Positions 35,118 to 43,609 of a stretch of DNA of 64,000 nt are shown here, piece after piece. The DNA is from Jeongeupia chitinilytica (GTDB lineage: Bacteria > Pseudomonadota > Gammaproteobacteria > Burkholderiales > Chitinibacteraceae). The notes under the pieces were generated by a model. It was not told the DNA's origin and ran no database searches. It worked only from the letters and a program-made list of their open reading frames with translations. The DNA lies in contig NZ_BMYO01000004.1 in the NCBI RefSeq assembly GCF_014652315.1, positions 186,001 through 250,000 on the forward strand, given 5' to 3'. A program made the position numbers and the translations under genes. Each line of letters opens with the position of its first letter. The first letter of the stretch is position 1.

Positions 35118-36026
35118 ATGAGTACCACCTATCTCAAACTGGCGCTGACCGCCTTCTTCTGGGGGCTGATGTTCCACCTGGCCAAATACACCGTGGCCTT
35201 CATGTCGCCGCTGGCGATCGGCGGCTGGCGCTTCCTGTCCGCCGGGCTGCTGCTGGCGCCGCTGGTGTACTGGCGCGAAGGGCTGGACTGGACCGGACTG
35301 CGCCGCAACGTGCTGCCGCTGCTGGCGATGGCGGCGGTCGGCATCTGCGGCTTCAACATCGCGCTGTTCTACGGCCTGCATTGGACATCGCCGGTCAACG
35401 GCGCACTGATCATCGCGCTGAGCCCGGCACTGACCGTGCTGCTGTCGGCACTGTTGAACCGCGATGCCGTCAGTTCCCGCCAGCTGGGCGGACTGGCGCT
35501 CGGGCTGGCCGGCGTGGCCACGGTCGTCAGCCACGGTTCGCTGCCGGCACTGCTAGCGCTGTCGTTCAACCGTGGCGATGCGCTGGTGTTCGGCGCCGCG
35601 CTGGCGTGGTCGGTCTACTCGACGATTCCGCGCCGCTTCGTCCGCGGGCTGGCGCCGCTGCAGATCTCGGCAGCAACGATCGCCGGCGGCGGGTTGCTGA
35701 TGAGCGGGGTTGCCCAGTTCGCCACCGCCGACTTCTACATGATTCCGCCGGCCACCGTGATTGCGGCCATCGGGGTGATGAGCGTGTTCGGTTCGGCGCT
35801 TGCCTACATCTGGTGGAACGACGGCGTGGCGCGCATCGGTGCGGCCCGGGCGGCGATGTTCATGAACCTGGTGCCGATCTTTGCCGGGCTGATCGGCGTC
35901 GCCCTCGGCCAGCCGCTCAGCGGAGCCCAGCTCGCCGGTACGGTGCTGGTAATCGGAGGCGTGCTGTTGTCGTCGAACCGCGCAGCACCGAAGCCGGTGC
36001 CGTTGGCTGCCTGCCCGGCGCGCTAG
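35118..36026 (+). CDS. EamA-family (DMT) transporter
   Basis: A 302-residue drug/metabolite exporter with ten predicted transmembrane helices in two EamA halves (about 5-135 and 150-290). Typical features are FFWGLMFHLAKYTV in helix 1, the ALIIALSPALTVLL pattern near 105, and YIWWNDGVARIGAARAAMFMNLVPIFAGLIGV in the second half. The substrate is unknown; DMT proteins export amino acids, metabolites or purines. It is divergently arranged with a LysR regulator, which probably controls it. Confidence 0.9.
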   Translation: MSTTYLKLALTAFFWGLMFHLAKYTVAFMSPLAIGGWRFLSAGLLLAPLVYWREGLDWTGLRRNVLPLLAMAAVGICGFNIALFYGLHWTSPVNGALIIALSPALTVLLSALLNRDAVSSRQLGGLALGLAGVATVVSHGSLPALLALSFNRGDALVFGAALAWSVYSTIPRRFVRGLAPLQISAATIAGGGLLMSGVAQFATADFYMIPPATVIAAIGVMSVFGSALAYIWWNDGVARIGAARAAMFMNLVPIFAGLIGVALGQPLSGAQLAGTVLVIGGVLLSSNRAAPKPVPLAACPAR

Positions 36027-36032
36027 CACCGT

Positions 36033-36341
36033 TCAGAAAAACACCGCCAGCCACACCGTCGCCGCCGCCGTGTACGTGACCCGGTGGCGGCGGTGCGGCG
36101 CGATCAGCACGTGATCGCCGACGCCGAGTTCGACATCCGCCGCCTCGTCCTCGAAGCGCAACCGGGCACTGCCCTGCAGCACGACGACCCACTCGGACTC
36201 GGTCTGGTCGTACCAGAAGCCTTCGGGCGAAGTCTGGCCGTTCGAGACGATGCGCTCGATCCGCACCGGGCCGGCGCCGGCAAGCGTTTCGAACAGTTCC
36301 TCCGAAAGGTCACGAGGCACATCGGCAAACAGGTTCGGCAT
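36033..36341 (-). CDS. Cupin-domain protein
   Basis: A 102-residue single-domain cupin. The motif ESEWVVVLQGSARLRFEDE covers the first beta-hairpin and GVGDHVLIAPHRRHRVTYT the second, with His in the expected positions. The first motif has E-W-V in place of the usual H-x-H, so the metal site may be incomplete. The function is unknown. It starts at ATG 36341, two bases after the yaiI stop, so the two genes are one unit. It converges on the EamA gene. Confidence 0.85.
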   Translation of the reverse strand: MPNLFADVPRDLSEELFETLAGAGPVRIERIVSNGQTSPEGFWYDQTESEWVVVLQGSARLRFEDEAADVELGVGDHVLIAPHRRHRVTYTAAATVWLAVFF

Positions 36342-36343
36342 GT

Positions 36344-36796
36344 TTAGTCCTTCGGCCTTTTCGCCAGCCACGTATCGAGCGCGCGACCGAACGCCTGCCG
36401 GTCGCCCTGGTTCAGCGCCGAATGCCCGCCGGTCTCGACACCCGAGTCGCGCAGCCCCTGCATGAAATCGCGCAACGAAAGCCGCTCGCGGATGTTTTCC
36501 AGCGTCATCCTTTCGCCGCGCGGGTCGAGCACCTGCGCGCCCTTGGCGATCACGTCGGCGGCCAGCGGAATGTCGGCGGTAATGACCAGATCGCCGGCCA
36601 CGACGCGGGCGACGATCTCGTTGTCGGCCACGTCGAAACCCTTGGGTACCTGCAGCGCGGCGATCCACTTCGACGGCGGCACGCTCAGCAACTGGTTGGC
36701 GACGAAAACGGTACGAATCTGCGCACGCTCGGCGGCACGGCAGAGGATTTCGCGGATGACCTTGGGGCAGGCGTCGGCGTCGACCCAGATTTGCAT
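36344..36796 (-). CDS. yaiI: YaiI/YqxD-family (DUF188) protein
   Basis: A 150-residue PIN-like-fold protein of the UPF0178/DUF188 family. The sequence opens MQIWVDADACPKVIREILCRAA with the acidic cluster of the fold. It continues DNEIVARVVAGDLVITADIPLAADVI, LDPRGERMTLENIRERLSLRDFMQ and a Gly/His segment near the C-terminus. A nuclease activity is suspected from the fold but unproven. It is upstream of the cupin gene on the same strand and divergent from ygiQ. Confidence 0.95.
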   Translation of the reverse strand: MQIWVDADACPKVIREILCRAAERAQIRTVFVANQLLSVPPSKWIAALQVPKGFDVADNEIVARVVAGDLVITADIPLAADVIAKGAQVLDPRGERMTLENIRERLSLRDFMQGLRDSGVETGGHSALNQGDRQAFGRALDTWLAKRPKD

Positions 36797-36940
36797 GACG
36801 GCATCCTTGACGGATCGTGGGTGGAAAGCCGGTCATTTTACCTTGCCGTCCAGCGCTATCCCGATGAAAAACAAGAAAAATTCCGGATTCATCGCGGCGA
36901 AATCTGCGAAAATGGCCGATTAGCCAGATTGCCGGTCATC

Positions 36941-39145
36941 ATGAATTCCGTTCCAACGCCGATTTTCGATTACGCCCCCCAGCGCCGCGCCAGGCCGGCG
37001 CCGTTCCTGCCGATGAGCCGCGCCGAAATGGCTGCGCTCGGCTGGGACGAATGCGACGTGATCCTGGTGACCGGCGACTGCTACATCGACCACCCGAGCT
37101 TCGGCATGGCGCTGGTCGGCCGGCTGCTCGAGTCGCAGGGCTACAGGGTCGGCATCATCAGCCAGCCCGAGTGGGACAGCGCCGAGCCGTTCAAGGCGCT
37201 GGGCAAGCCGAGGCTGTTCTTCGGCATCACCGCCGGCAACATGGATTCGATGATCAACCGCTACACCGCCGACAAGCGCCCGCGTTCGGACGACGCGTAC
37301 ACACCCGACGCAGTCGCCGGCCGCCGGCCCGACCGCGCGGTGACGGTGTATTCGCAGCGTTGCCGCGAGGCCTTCCCGGGCGTGCAGATCATGGTCGGCT
37401 CGATCGAGGCCAGCCTGCGCCGGATCGCCCAGTACGACTACTGGAGCGACAAGGTTCGCCAGTCGGCCATCGTCTACGCCAAGGCCGACATCCTCCTGTA
37501 CGGCAACGCCGAACGCGCGCTGGTCGAAGTCACCCACCGCGCCGCGGCCGGTGAAAAGCTCAAGGACATGCGCGACATCCGCGGCACGGCCTTCATGACC
37601 GGCCACGGCTGGATGCCGGCACGCGACTGGCACGTGCTCGACTCGACCACCGTCGACACCCCGGGCCGCGTCGATCCGCATCCGGATCCGTACGCGATGG
37701 AAGAAGAAAAACAGGCCGGCGCGGCCTGTGCCACCGGCGGCGACGCCGATGCACCGAAGCCCATCCGCCTCGTCAGCAAGGCCGAGCGCATCGCCGCCAG
37801 GCAGGCCGAACGGCAGAAGACCGTGGTGCGGATTCCGGCCTACGAGGCCGTCGCCCACGACCCGGTGCTGTACGCGCACGCCAGCCGCACGCTGCATCTG
37901 GAATCCAACCCGGGCAACGCCCGTGCGCTGGTGCAGCAGCACGGCGAGCGTGACGTGTGGATGAACGCGCCGCCGGTGCCGCTGACCACGCCGGAAATGG
38001 ATTACGTCTACGGCCTGCCGTACGCACGCAATCCGCACCCGAGTTACGGCAAGGCGCACATCCCGGCGTGGGAGATGATCCGCTTCTCGATCAACATCAT
38101 GCGCGGCTGTTTCGGCGGCTGTACCTTCTGCTCGATCACCGAGCACGAAGGCCGCATCATCCAGAGCCGCTCGGAGCAGTCGATCCTGACCGAGATCGAG
38201 GAAATCCGCGACAAGACCGATGGTTTCAAGGGCCACATTTCCGACCTCGGCGGCCCGACCGCCAACATGTACCGGCTGGCGTGCAAGGACGAAAAGATCG
38301 AGCACAGCTGCCGGCGTTTGAGCTGCGTCTACCCGGGCATCTGCGAGAACCTCAACACCGACCACTCGCACCTGATCCAGCTGTACCGCAAGGCGCGGGC
38401 GATTCCGGGCGTGAAGAAGATCACCATCGGCTCGGGCCTGCGTTACGACATCGCGGTCGAATCGCCCGAGTACATCAAGGAGCTGGTCACCCACCATGTC
38501 AGCGGCTACCTGAAGATCGCGCCCGAGCATACCGAAGACGCGCCGCTCAGCAAGATGATGAAGCCGGGCATCGGCGCGTTCGAGAACTTCAAGCGCCTGT
38601 TCGAGAAGTACAGCAAGGAAGCCGGCAAGCAGCAGTACCTGATCCCGTACTTCATCGCCGCCCACCCGGGCACGGCCGACGAGGACATGCTGAATCTGGC
38701 GCTGTGGCTGAAGAAGAACAACTTCAAGCCCGACCAGGTGCAGGCGTTCACGCCAACGCCGATGGCGCTGGCGACGACGATGTGGCACACCCGCCGCAAC
38801 CCGCTGAAGAAGCTCGGCCGCAGCTCGGAAAAGGTCGACGTGATCCGTGACGGCTATCGCCGCAAGCTGCACAAGGCTTTCCTGCGTTTCCACGATCCGG
38901 AAAACTGGCCGATCCTGCGCGAAGCGCTGATCAATATGGGCCGCGCCGACCTGATCGGCAACGCACCGCACCACCTGATCCCGCGCGAAGCCGCCGGGGA
39001 AAAACGCAGCCACGCCGCACCACGCGGCGCCCAGCCGGTAGCGCAAGCCGCCAAACCGCGTGTCCCGGCCGGGGCACGCAAGGTCGTGCTGCCGGGTCAG
39101 GGCAAGGGCAAAAAGACCCACGGCAAGGCGCGCAGCGGCCGCTGA
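36941..39145 (+). CDS. ygiQ: YgiQ-family radical SAM protein
   Basis: A 734-residue radical S-adenosylmethionine protein. An N-terminal YgiQ domain (about 1-330, with CDVILVTGDCYIDHPSFG) precedes the radical SAM core. The iron-sulphur motif C-x3-C-x2-C is in RGCFGGCTFCSITEHEGR (about residue 390). A C-terminal DUF3362-like region follows, with a basic Ala/Lys tail. The family is widespread, with no assigned substrate. The start ATG at 36941 gives MNSVPTPIFDYAPQRRAR. The SUI1 gene follows after 40 bases on the same strand. Confidence 0.96.
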   Translation: MNSVPTPIFDYAPQRRARPAPFLPMSRAEMAALGWDECDVILVTGDCYIDHPSFGMALVGRLLESQGYRVGIISQPEWDSAEPFKALGKPRLFFGITAGNMDSMINRYTADKRPRSDDAYTPDAVAGRRPDRAVTVYSQRCREAFPGVQIMVGSIEASLRRIAQYDYWSDKVRQSAIVYAKADILLYGNAERALVEVTHRAAAGEKLKDMRDIRGTAFMTGHGWMPARDWHVLDSTTVDTPGRVDPHPDPYAMEEEKQAGAACATGGDADAPKPIRLVSKAERIAARQAERQKTVVRIPAYEAVAHDPVLYAHASRTLHLESNPGNARALVQQHGERDVWMNAPPVPLTTPEMDYVYGLPYARNPHPSYGKAHIPAWEMIRFSINIMRGCFGGCTFCSITEHEGRIIQSRSEQSILTEIEEIRDKTDGFKGHISDLGGPTANMYRLACKDEKIEHSCRRLSCVYPGICENLNTDHSHLIQLYRKARAIPGVKKITIGSGLRYDIAVESPEYIKELVTHHVSGYLKIAPEHTEDAPLSKMMKPGIGAFENFKRLFEKYSKEAGKQQYLIPYFIAAHPGTADEDMLNLALWLKKNNFKPDQVQAFTPTPMALATTMWHTRRNPLKKLGRSSEKVDVIRDGYRRKLHKAFLRFHDPENWPILREALINMGRADLIGNAPHHLIPREAAGEKRSHAAPRGAQPVAQAAKPRVPAGARKVVLPGQGKGKKTHGKARSGR

Positions 39146-39185
39146 TGGCTATCCGGATTTCCCAACCCGGACGCGGAGCCGGCCG

Positions 39186-39539
39186 GTGAAAGCGCGACCC
39201 TCGGGCGGTCTGGTCTACTCGACCGAACACGGCAGCATGTGCCCGACCTGCCGCCAGCCACTGGCGGCCTGCAGCTGCAAGGCCGCCGTGCCGACGGGCT
39301 TTGCCGACGGTGCGCTGCGGGTCTCGCGGGAAACACGCAAAGGCAAGGGCGTCACGCTGGTCAAGGGCCTGACGCTGGACGCCACCGCGATCGCGCTGCT
39401 GGCCAAACAGTTGCGGACCCGGTGCGGATCCGGCGGCACGGTCAAGGACGGCGTGATCGAAATCCAGGGCGACCACTGCGAACCGGTGATGGCCATGCTC
39501 AAAGAACTGGGCCACACGGTGAAACGCGCCGGCGGCTGA
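39186..39539 (+). CDS. SUI1/eIF1-family translation factor-like protein (YciH type)
   Basis: A 117-residue protein with an N-terminal cysteine cluster (C-P-T-C then C-S-C, about residues 19-31), probably a zinc ribbon. The SUI1 domain follows: VSRETRKGKGVTLVKGL, LAKQLRTRCGSGGTVKDGVIEIQGDH. The family resembles eukaryotic eIF1, and E. coli YciH has been linked to stress translation control. The GTG start at 39186 follows GGAG and gives MKARPSGGLVYSTEHG. Confidence 0.92.
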   Translation: MKARPSGGLVYSTEHGSMCPTCRQPLAACSCKAAVPTGFADGALRVSRETRKGKGVTLVKGLTLDATAIALLAKQLRTRCGSGGTVKDGVIEIQGDHCEPVMAMLKELGHTVKRAGG

Positions 39540-39551
39540 GGCATCGGCGGA

Positions 39552-40433
39552 TCAGGCGGTCTGCGGTGCCGCCCGCCAGCGCGGACCGAACACGTTGACC
39601 AGCAGCCCGAGCATCACCACCAGCCCGCCCGCCCACTGGACCGGCGTCAGCTGTTCGCCCAGCAACAGCCGCGCCGAAAGCAGTCCGACCACCGGCACCA
39701 GCAAGGTCAGCGGAGCGATCTGCCGCACCGGATGGTGGGCCAGCAGACGGCCCCACAGGCCGTAGCCCAGGCAGGTGGCGACGTAGGCCAGATAGAACAC
39801 CGCCAGCACGCTGTCCACGCCGGGGCTGGCGAGGCTGGCCGTGATGCGCGGCGCGCCTTCCAGCCAGAGCGACAGCGCCAGGAACGGCAGGGGCGGCACC
39901 AGCGCGCCCCAGACCACCAGACCCAGCGGGTCGACCTTGCCGATCCCCTTGATCACCAGATTGCCGCCGGCCCAGCACAGCGCGGCGCACAGCGTCAGCC
40001 CGAAGCCGAGGGCGGAGACACGTCCGGCACCACCGCTCAGCCCGATCATCGCCAGTCCGGCCGCCGCCACGGCCAGTCCGGCCAGGCTGTACCAGTGCAT
40101 GCGCTCGCCGAACAGCGCCGCAGCCAGCAGCACGGTGAAGAAGGCCTGCGCCTGCAGCACCAGTGACGCCAGACCTGCGGGCATGCCGGCGTCGATGGCG
40201 GAAAACAGGAAGACGAACTGGCCGAGACTGATCGTCGCGCCATAGGCCAGCAGCCGTGTCCACGGCACCTGCGGGCGCGGCACGAACAGCACGGCCGGAA
40301 ACGCGACCAGCATGAAGCGCAAGGCACCGAGCAGCATCGGCGGCACGCCGTGCAGACCGACCTTGATGACGACGAAATTGACGCCCCAGGCCACGATCAC
40401 CAGCAGCGCGGCCAGCCAGTCTTTCAACGCCAT
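39552..40433 (-). CDS. eamA: EamA (YdeD)-like O-acetylserine/cysteine exporter
   Basis: A 293-residue DMT exporter with ten transmembrane helices. It closely resembles E. coli EamA/YdeD over the first half: VAWGVNFVVIKVGLHGVPP, RFMLVAFPAVLF, then FSAIDAGMPAGLASLVLQAQAFFTVLLA. The E. coli protein exports O-acetylserine and cysteine-pathway metabolites. The start ATG at 40433 gives MALKDWLAALLVIVAWG. It stands alone, divergent from the internally duplicated exported protein. Confidence 0.92.
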   Translation of the reverse strand: MALKDWLAALLVIVAWGVNFVVIKVGLHGVPPMLLGALRFMLVAFPAVLFVPRPQVPWTRLLAYGATISLGQFVFLFSAIDAGMPAGLASLVLQAQAFFTVLLAAALFGERMHWYSLAGLAVAAAGLAMIGLSGGAGRVSALGFGLTLCAALCWAGGNLVIKGIGKVDPLGLVVWGALVPPLPFLALSLWLEGAPRITASLASPGVDSVLAVFYLAYVATCLGYGLWGRLLAHHPVRQIAPLTLLVPVVGLLSARLLLGEQLTPVQWAGGLVVMLGLLVNVFGPRWRAAPQTA

Positions 40434-40602
40434 CACGATGCTCCGCAAAAGGAATCCAGTATGCGCCGTCCGACGTCGCCGCAACGGACACAGTCACCGC
40501 AACGGGCATCCGTAACAGCGACCGACGCACGACCGACCGCCGGCCCGGCAGGATCGCGAAGCCGACTGTATGGTGAAAGCAGGTCACCGTTGGGGAACAC
40601 CG

Positions 40603-41895
40603 ATGAAGCCCTGGCCGCTGCTGTTCGTACTCCTGACCGCCCCGCCGCTCGCGGCACGGGCCGACCCGGTCGATGTCGGCGCCGCGCCGATGCCGCTCGG
40701 CCTCTCGCCACTGCCAGGCTTCGCCTCGACCTTCCCGCCCTTCGTGCGCGACCGGGTCGAGCTCGACGTGCCGGTGTCCGGCTGGATCCGGGACAAGCGC
40801 GGCGTGCCCGAGCGCTGGGACGAGTACGCGGTGCCGATCGTGGGCGACGGCTGGTACGCCGAATACCGCTACCGCAACGGCGAGGTCACCGCGTCAGCGG
40901 TACGCAAGCATTACGAGTGCGCGCTTTCGAACCGCGGCTTTACCCGCGTCGAGCTGCAGCAGTGCGACGAACGCTGCCTCGGCGACAAGGACGGCGTCGA
41001 CCTGCGCCGCATTGCCGGCCCGGCGATGCGCAACGTCCGGCCACGGCCGCTGCCGGGCTACGGCATCGACTACACCATCTACGTCCATCCGCGCTTGGGC
41101 GTGGTCCTGCTCGGGACCGGCCACTCGGACGACGACCCGGCGCTGGTCGACGTCTCGCTCGCCATCGCGCAGGGACCGATCGGCGACCTGAAGCCGATCG
41201 CGCGCAAGCTCAAGGCCAGCCCGACCGCCACCGAACTTGCCCGCGCCGACTGTCCCGCCGGCGACAAGCCGGCCCCGCAGGCGGTATGGCCGGTGCGGGA
41301 AAAACCGGTGCCGCTCAAGCGCGCACCGTTCGACCTCGACATCCTGCCGGGCAATCCGCCGTTCGAGCAGGGCAAGTACCTCGAGCACCTGCGCGTCGAC
41401 GTACCGGTCTCCACGCCGTACTTCATGCCCGGCAAGGGCATCCGCGCCGACCGGCTGGTACCGGTGGCCGGCAACACCTGGTTCTACAGCTACACGCTGG
41501 ACGACAGCGCCCAGTGGGCCAACGACTATTACGGCGACATCCTAGCCCGCAACGGCTTCAGGCTGGTCCACGCCTACCGATGCGATGCCGGCTGCCAGCG
41601 CGCCGACGGCCCCGGTCCGCGCCGGCTGCGCAACTATTTCGGCCTGATGCAGAGCAACCTGAGCAGCGAGCTGCGGGTCAACCTCGTCGGCCCGCGCACC
41701 GAGTACCGGATCTACTCGGACCGCAAGACCGGCATCGTCATCGTCGGCACCGAGCAGCGCGCCGGCCAGCCGCGCACCGATGTCGAGCTCTATATCGCCC
41801 ACGGCGTGGTGCTTGACGGCAGCGCCTTCGCCGCCGGCACGACGGAAGCCGGGGCCGTGCACGAAGCCCGGTCGGCCGGCAGCGAACCGCGCTAG
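40603..41895 (+). CDS. Exported protein with two similar halves, unknown function
   Basis: A 430-residue protein with a signal peptide (about 1-20, ending AARAD). The mature part is two copies of a roughly 170-residue unit. The first is around 38-200 and contains VELDVPVSGWI, then VPIVGDGWYAEYRYRNG and CDERC. The second is around 255-425 and contains LRVDVPVSTPYF, then VPVAGNTWFYSYTLDD and CDAGC. Each half ends with a beta-rich GIVIVGTE/LGVVLLGTG element. The paired cysteines are consistent with periplasmic disulphides. No known family is recognised. The start ATG at 40603 has GGGGAAC upstream. Its stop overlaps the stop of the convergent LysR gene. Confidence 0.78.
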   Translation: MKPWPLLFVLLTAPPLAARADPVDVGAAPMPLGLSPLPGFASTFPPFVRDRVELDVPVSGWIRDKRGVPERWDEYAVPIVGDGWYAEYRYRNGEVTASAVRKHYECALSNRGFTRVELQQCDERCLGDKDGVDLRRIAGPAMRNVRPRPLPGYGIDYTIYVHPRLGVVLLGTGHSDDDPALVDVSLAIAQGPIGDLKPIARKLKASPTATELARADCPAGDKPAPQAVWPVREKPVPLKRAPFDLDILPGNPPFEQGKYLEHLRVDVPVSTPYFMPGKGIRADRLVPVAGNTWFYSYTLDDSAQWANDYYGDILARNGFRLVHAYRCDAGCQRADGPGPRRLRNYFGLMQSNLSSELRVNLVGPRTEYRIYSDRKTGIVIVGTEQRAGQPRTDVELYIAHGVVLDGSAFAAGTTEAGAVHEARSAGSEPR

Positions 41896-42848
41896 GCCTC
41901 GCGACCGTCGGTGCCCGGCCGGCCGAGCAGGACCGCCTGTTCGGGCCGGGCAAACCAGTCGAGCAGGAAATCGATCAGCGCCCGGACCTTGGCCGGCTGC
42001 GGCAACCGCTGCGGATAGACGAGGTAGAACGGCATCGCCGGCAACCGGTAGTCGGGCAACAGCCGCAGCAACCGGCCGGCGTCGACATCGGCGGCAGCCA
42101 GATAGCTCGGCAGCCGGGCAATCCCGCCGCCGGCCAGCGCCAGATTGCGCAGCAGGCCGTAGTCGTTGGCCTGCAGCAGCGGCACGATGTCGACGGTGTG
42201 CAGCGTTTCGCCGCGGCTGAAAGCCCAGTGGGTCGCATCCCGGAAGAAATGGTTGGCGAGACAGGGCCAGTCGCCCAGTTCGGCCGGCGAGACCGGCGGT
42301 TTGCCGCCAAACATTGCCGGGCTGGCCACCAGCCAGTCGCGCACCAGACTCAGCGGCCGCGAGACCAGCCGGTCGGGACTGTCGACGTTGGAGCGGATCG
42401 CCAGATCGTAGCCGTCGGCCTCCAGATCGCGGGGATCCCGGCCCAGATCGAGCTCGACCCGCAGCTGCGGGTGCTGCCGGCGCAAGGCCAGCAGCGCCTG
42501 CGCCATGAACACCCCGCCAAAACTGGTCGGCACGGTCATCCGCACCTTGCCGGCGACCTCGTCACGCAGTTCGCGCACCGCCAGCGATGCCGCGCCGACC
42601 CGCTGCGGCCATTCGCGGCAGTGCGCGAGATAGACCTGCCCGGCCTCGGTCAGGTTGAGCCGCCGCGTCGTCCGGTACAGCAGCGGCGTGCCGAGCAGCG
42701 CTTCGAGCTGGCCGACCTGTCGGCTCGCCAGCGCGGTCGAGACACCGAGCGCCCTTGCCGCGGCGGTGAAACTGCCGTGCTCGACCACGGCGGCAAAGGT
42801 CAGCGCCCACTGCAGCTGCTGGTGGACGGTCGTATCGATTCCACTCAT
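41892..42848 (-). CDS. LysR-family transcriptional regulator
   Basis: A 318-residue regulator: N-terminal winged helix FAAVVEHGSFTAAARALGVSTALASRQVGQLEALLG and a LysR substrate-binding domain with FGGVFMAQALLALRRQHPQLRVELDLG. It is divergent from the short-chain dehydrogenase gene. A dyad in the 95-base gap (42875-42894) is a candidate operator, and the dehydrogenase is the likely target. The ligand is unknown. Confidence 0.93.
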   Translation of the reverse strand: MSGIDTTVHQQLQWALTFAAVVEHGSFTAAARALGVSTALASRQVGQLEALLGTPLLYRTTRRLNLTEAGQVYLAHCREWPQRVGAASLAVRELRDEVAGKVRMTVPTSFGGVFMAQALLALRRQHPQLRVELDLGRDPRDLEADGYDLAIRSNVDSPDRLVSRPLSLVRDWLVASPAMFGGKPPVSPAELGDWPCLANHFFRDATHWAFSRGETLHTVDIVPLLQANDYGLLRNLALAGGGIARLPSYLAAADVDAGRLLRLLPDYRLPAMPFYLVYPQRLPQPAKVRALIDFLLDWFARPEQAVLLGRPGTDGREA

Positions 42849-42874
42849 GGATGCAATAGTGAATTGAGTTCAGC

Positions 42875-42894
42875 CCGGATTATCGCCAATCCGG
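42875..42894. promoter_or_regulatory. Dyad CCGGATT-N6-AATCCGG between LysR and SDR genes
   Basis: Perfect 7-bp inverted repeat with a 6-base spacer (ATCGCC), in the middle of the divergent intergenic region. The size and spacing are typical of LysR-type binding sites, though the T-N11-A form is not exact. Confidence 0.5.
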
Positions 42895-42943
42895 ACTTGA
42901 ATATGATGAATATCGTCAACAATCGATCAACAAGGAGTCTTTC

Positions 42944-43543
42944 ATGAAAATCCTCGTCATCGGTGCCAGCGGCACCATCGGCCGTGCCGTCGTCGCCGAA
43001 CTCGCCCCGCGTCACGAGATCATCACCGCCGGCCGGAACAGCGGCGACTTTCGCGTCGACGTCACCGATCTGGCCAGCGTCGAGCAGCTGTTCCGCGACA
43101 CCGGCAAGGTCGACGCCGTGATCGCCGCGGCCGGCAGCCTGCACTTCGGCCCGCTGGCCGAATTCACGCCGGCCCAGTACGCGCTCGGCCTGAACGACAA
43201 GCTGATGGGCCAGGTCAACCTGGTGCTGGCCGGCCAGCACGTGCTGAACGACGGCGGCAGTTTCACGCTGACCAGCGGCATCGTCAGCCACGATCCCATC
43301 GTCTACGGCAGCAGTGCCAGCATGGTCAATTCGGCGGTCGAAGGCTTTGTCCGTGGCGCGGCGATCGAGCTGCCGCGCGGCCTGCGCATCAACGTGGTCA
43401 GCCCGAACGTGCTGATCGAATCGCTAGCCAGCTACGGCCCCTACTTCCGCGGCTTCGAGGCCGTCCCGGCCGCACGGGTGGCGCTGGCGTACAGCAAGAG
43501 CGTCGAAGGCGCACAGACCGGACAGGTCTACGCGGTACACTGA
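42944..43543 (+). CDS. Short-chain dehydrogenase-like protein (Lin1944-type), canonical active site absent
   Basis: A 199-residue Rossmann-fold protein. The N-terminal nucleotide motif is GASGTIGRAVVAEL, and the core shows GRNSGDFRVDVTDL and VDAVIAAAGSLHFGPL. The usual catalytic Tyr-x3-Lys is missing: the corresponding segment reads YGSSASMVNSAVEGF, where Asn or Ser takes the Lys position. This fits the atypical subgroup that includes Listeria Lin1944, in which typical active-site residues are absent. The start ATG at 42944 has AAGGAG upstream. It is divergent from the LysR gene, which probably regulates it. Redox activity is doubtful. Confidence 0.9.
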   Translation: MKILVIGASGTIGRAVVAELAPRHEIITAGRNSGDFRVDVTDLASVEQLFRDTGKVDAVIAAAGSLHFGPLAEFTPAQYALGLNDKLMGQVNLVLAGQHVLNDGGSFTLTSGIVSHDPIVYGSSASMVNSAVEGFVRGAAIELPRGLRINVVSPNVLIESLASYGPYFRGFEAVPAARVALAYSKSVEGAQTGQVYAVH

Positions 43544-43549
43544 GCTCCC

Positions 43550-43589
43550 GCCCCGTTCGGCGGTGGTGCCTTTCGCCGCCGTCCGGGGC
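43550..43589. terminator. Long GC-rich hairpin between convergent SDR and EamA genes
   Basis: GCCCCG-TT-CGGCGG pairs with CCGCCG-TC-CGGGGC around a 12-base loop, 6 bases after the SDR stop and 20 bases before the EamA stop. It has no T run, so if it ends transcription it does so less cleanly than a standard terminator. Confidence 0.4.
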
Positions 43590-43609
43590 AGGTTCCGACC
43601 CACCAAAGT

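Noticed and set aside
36920..39121. A 733-residue minus-strand open frame opposite ygiQ
   Set aside because: It mirrors the ygiQ coding strand and has no motif; YgiQ with its C-x3-C-x2-C cluster is the real gene.
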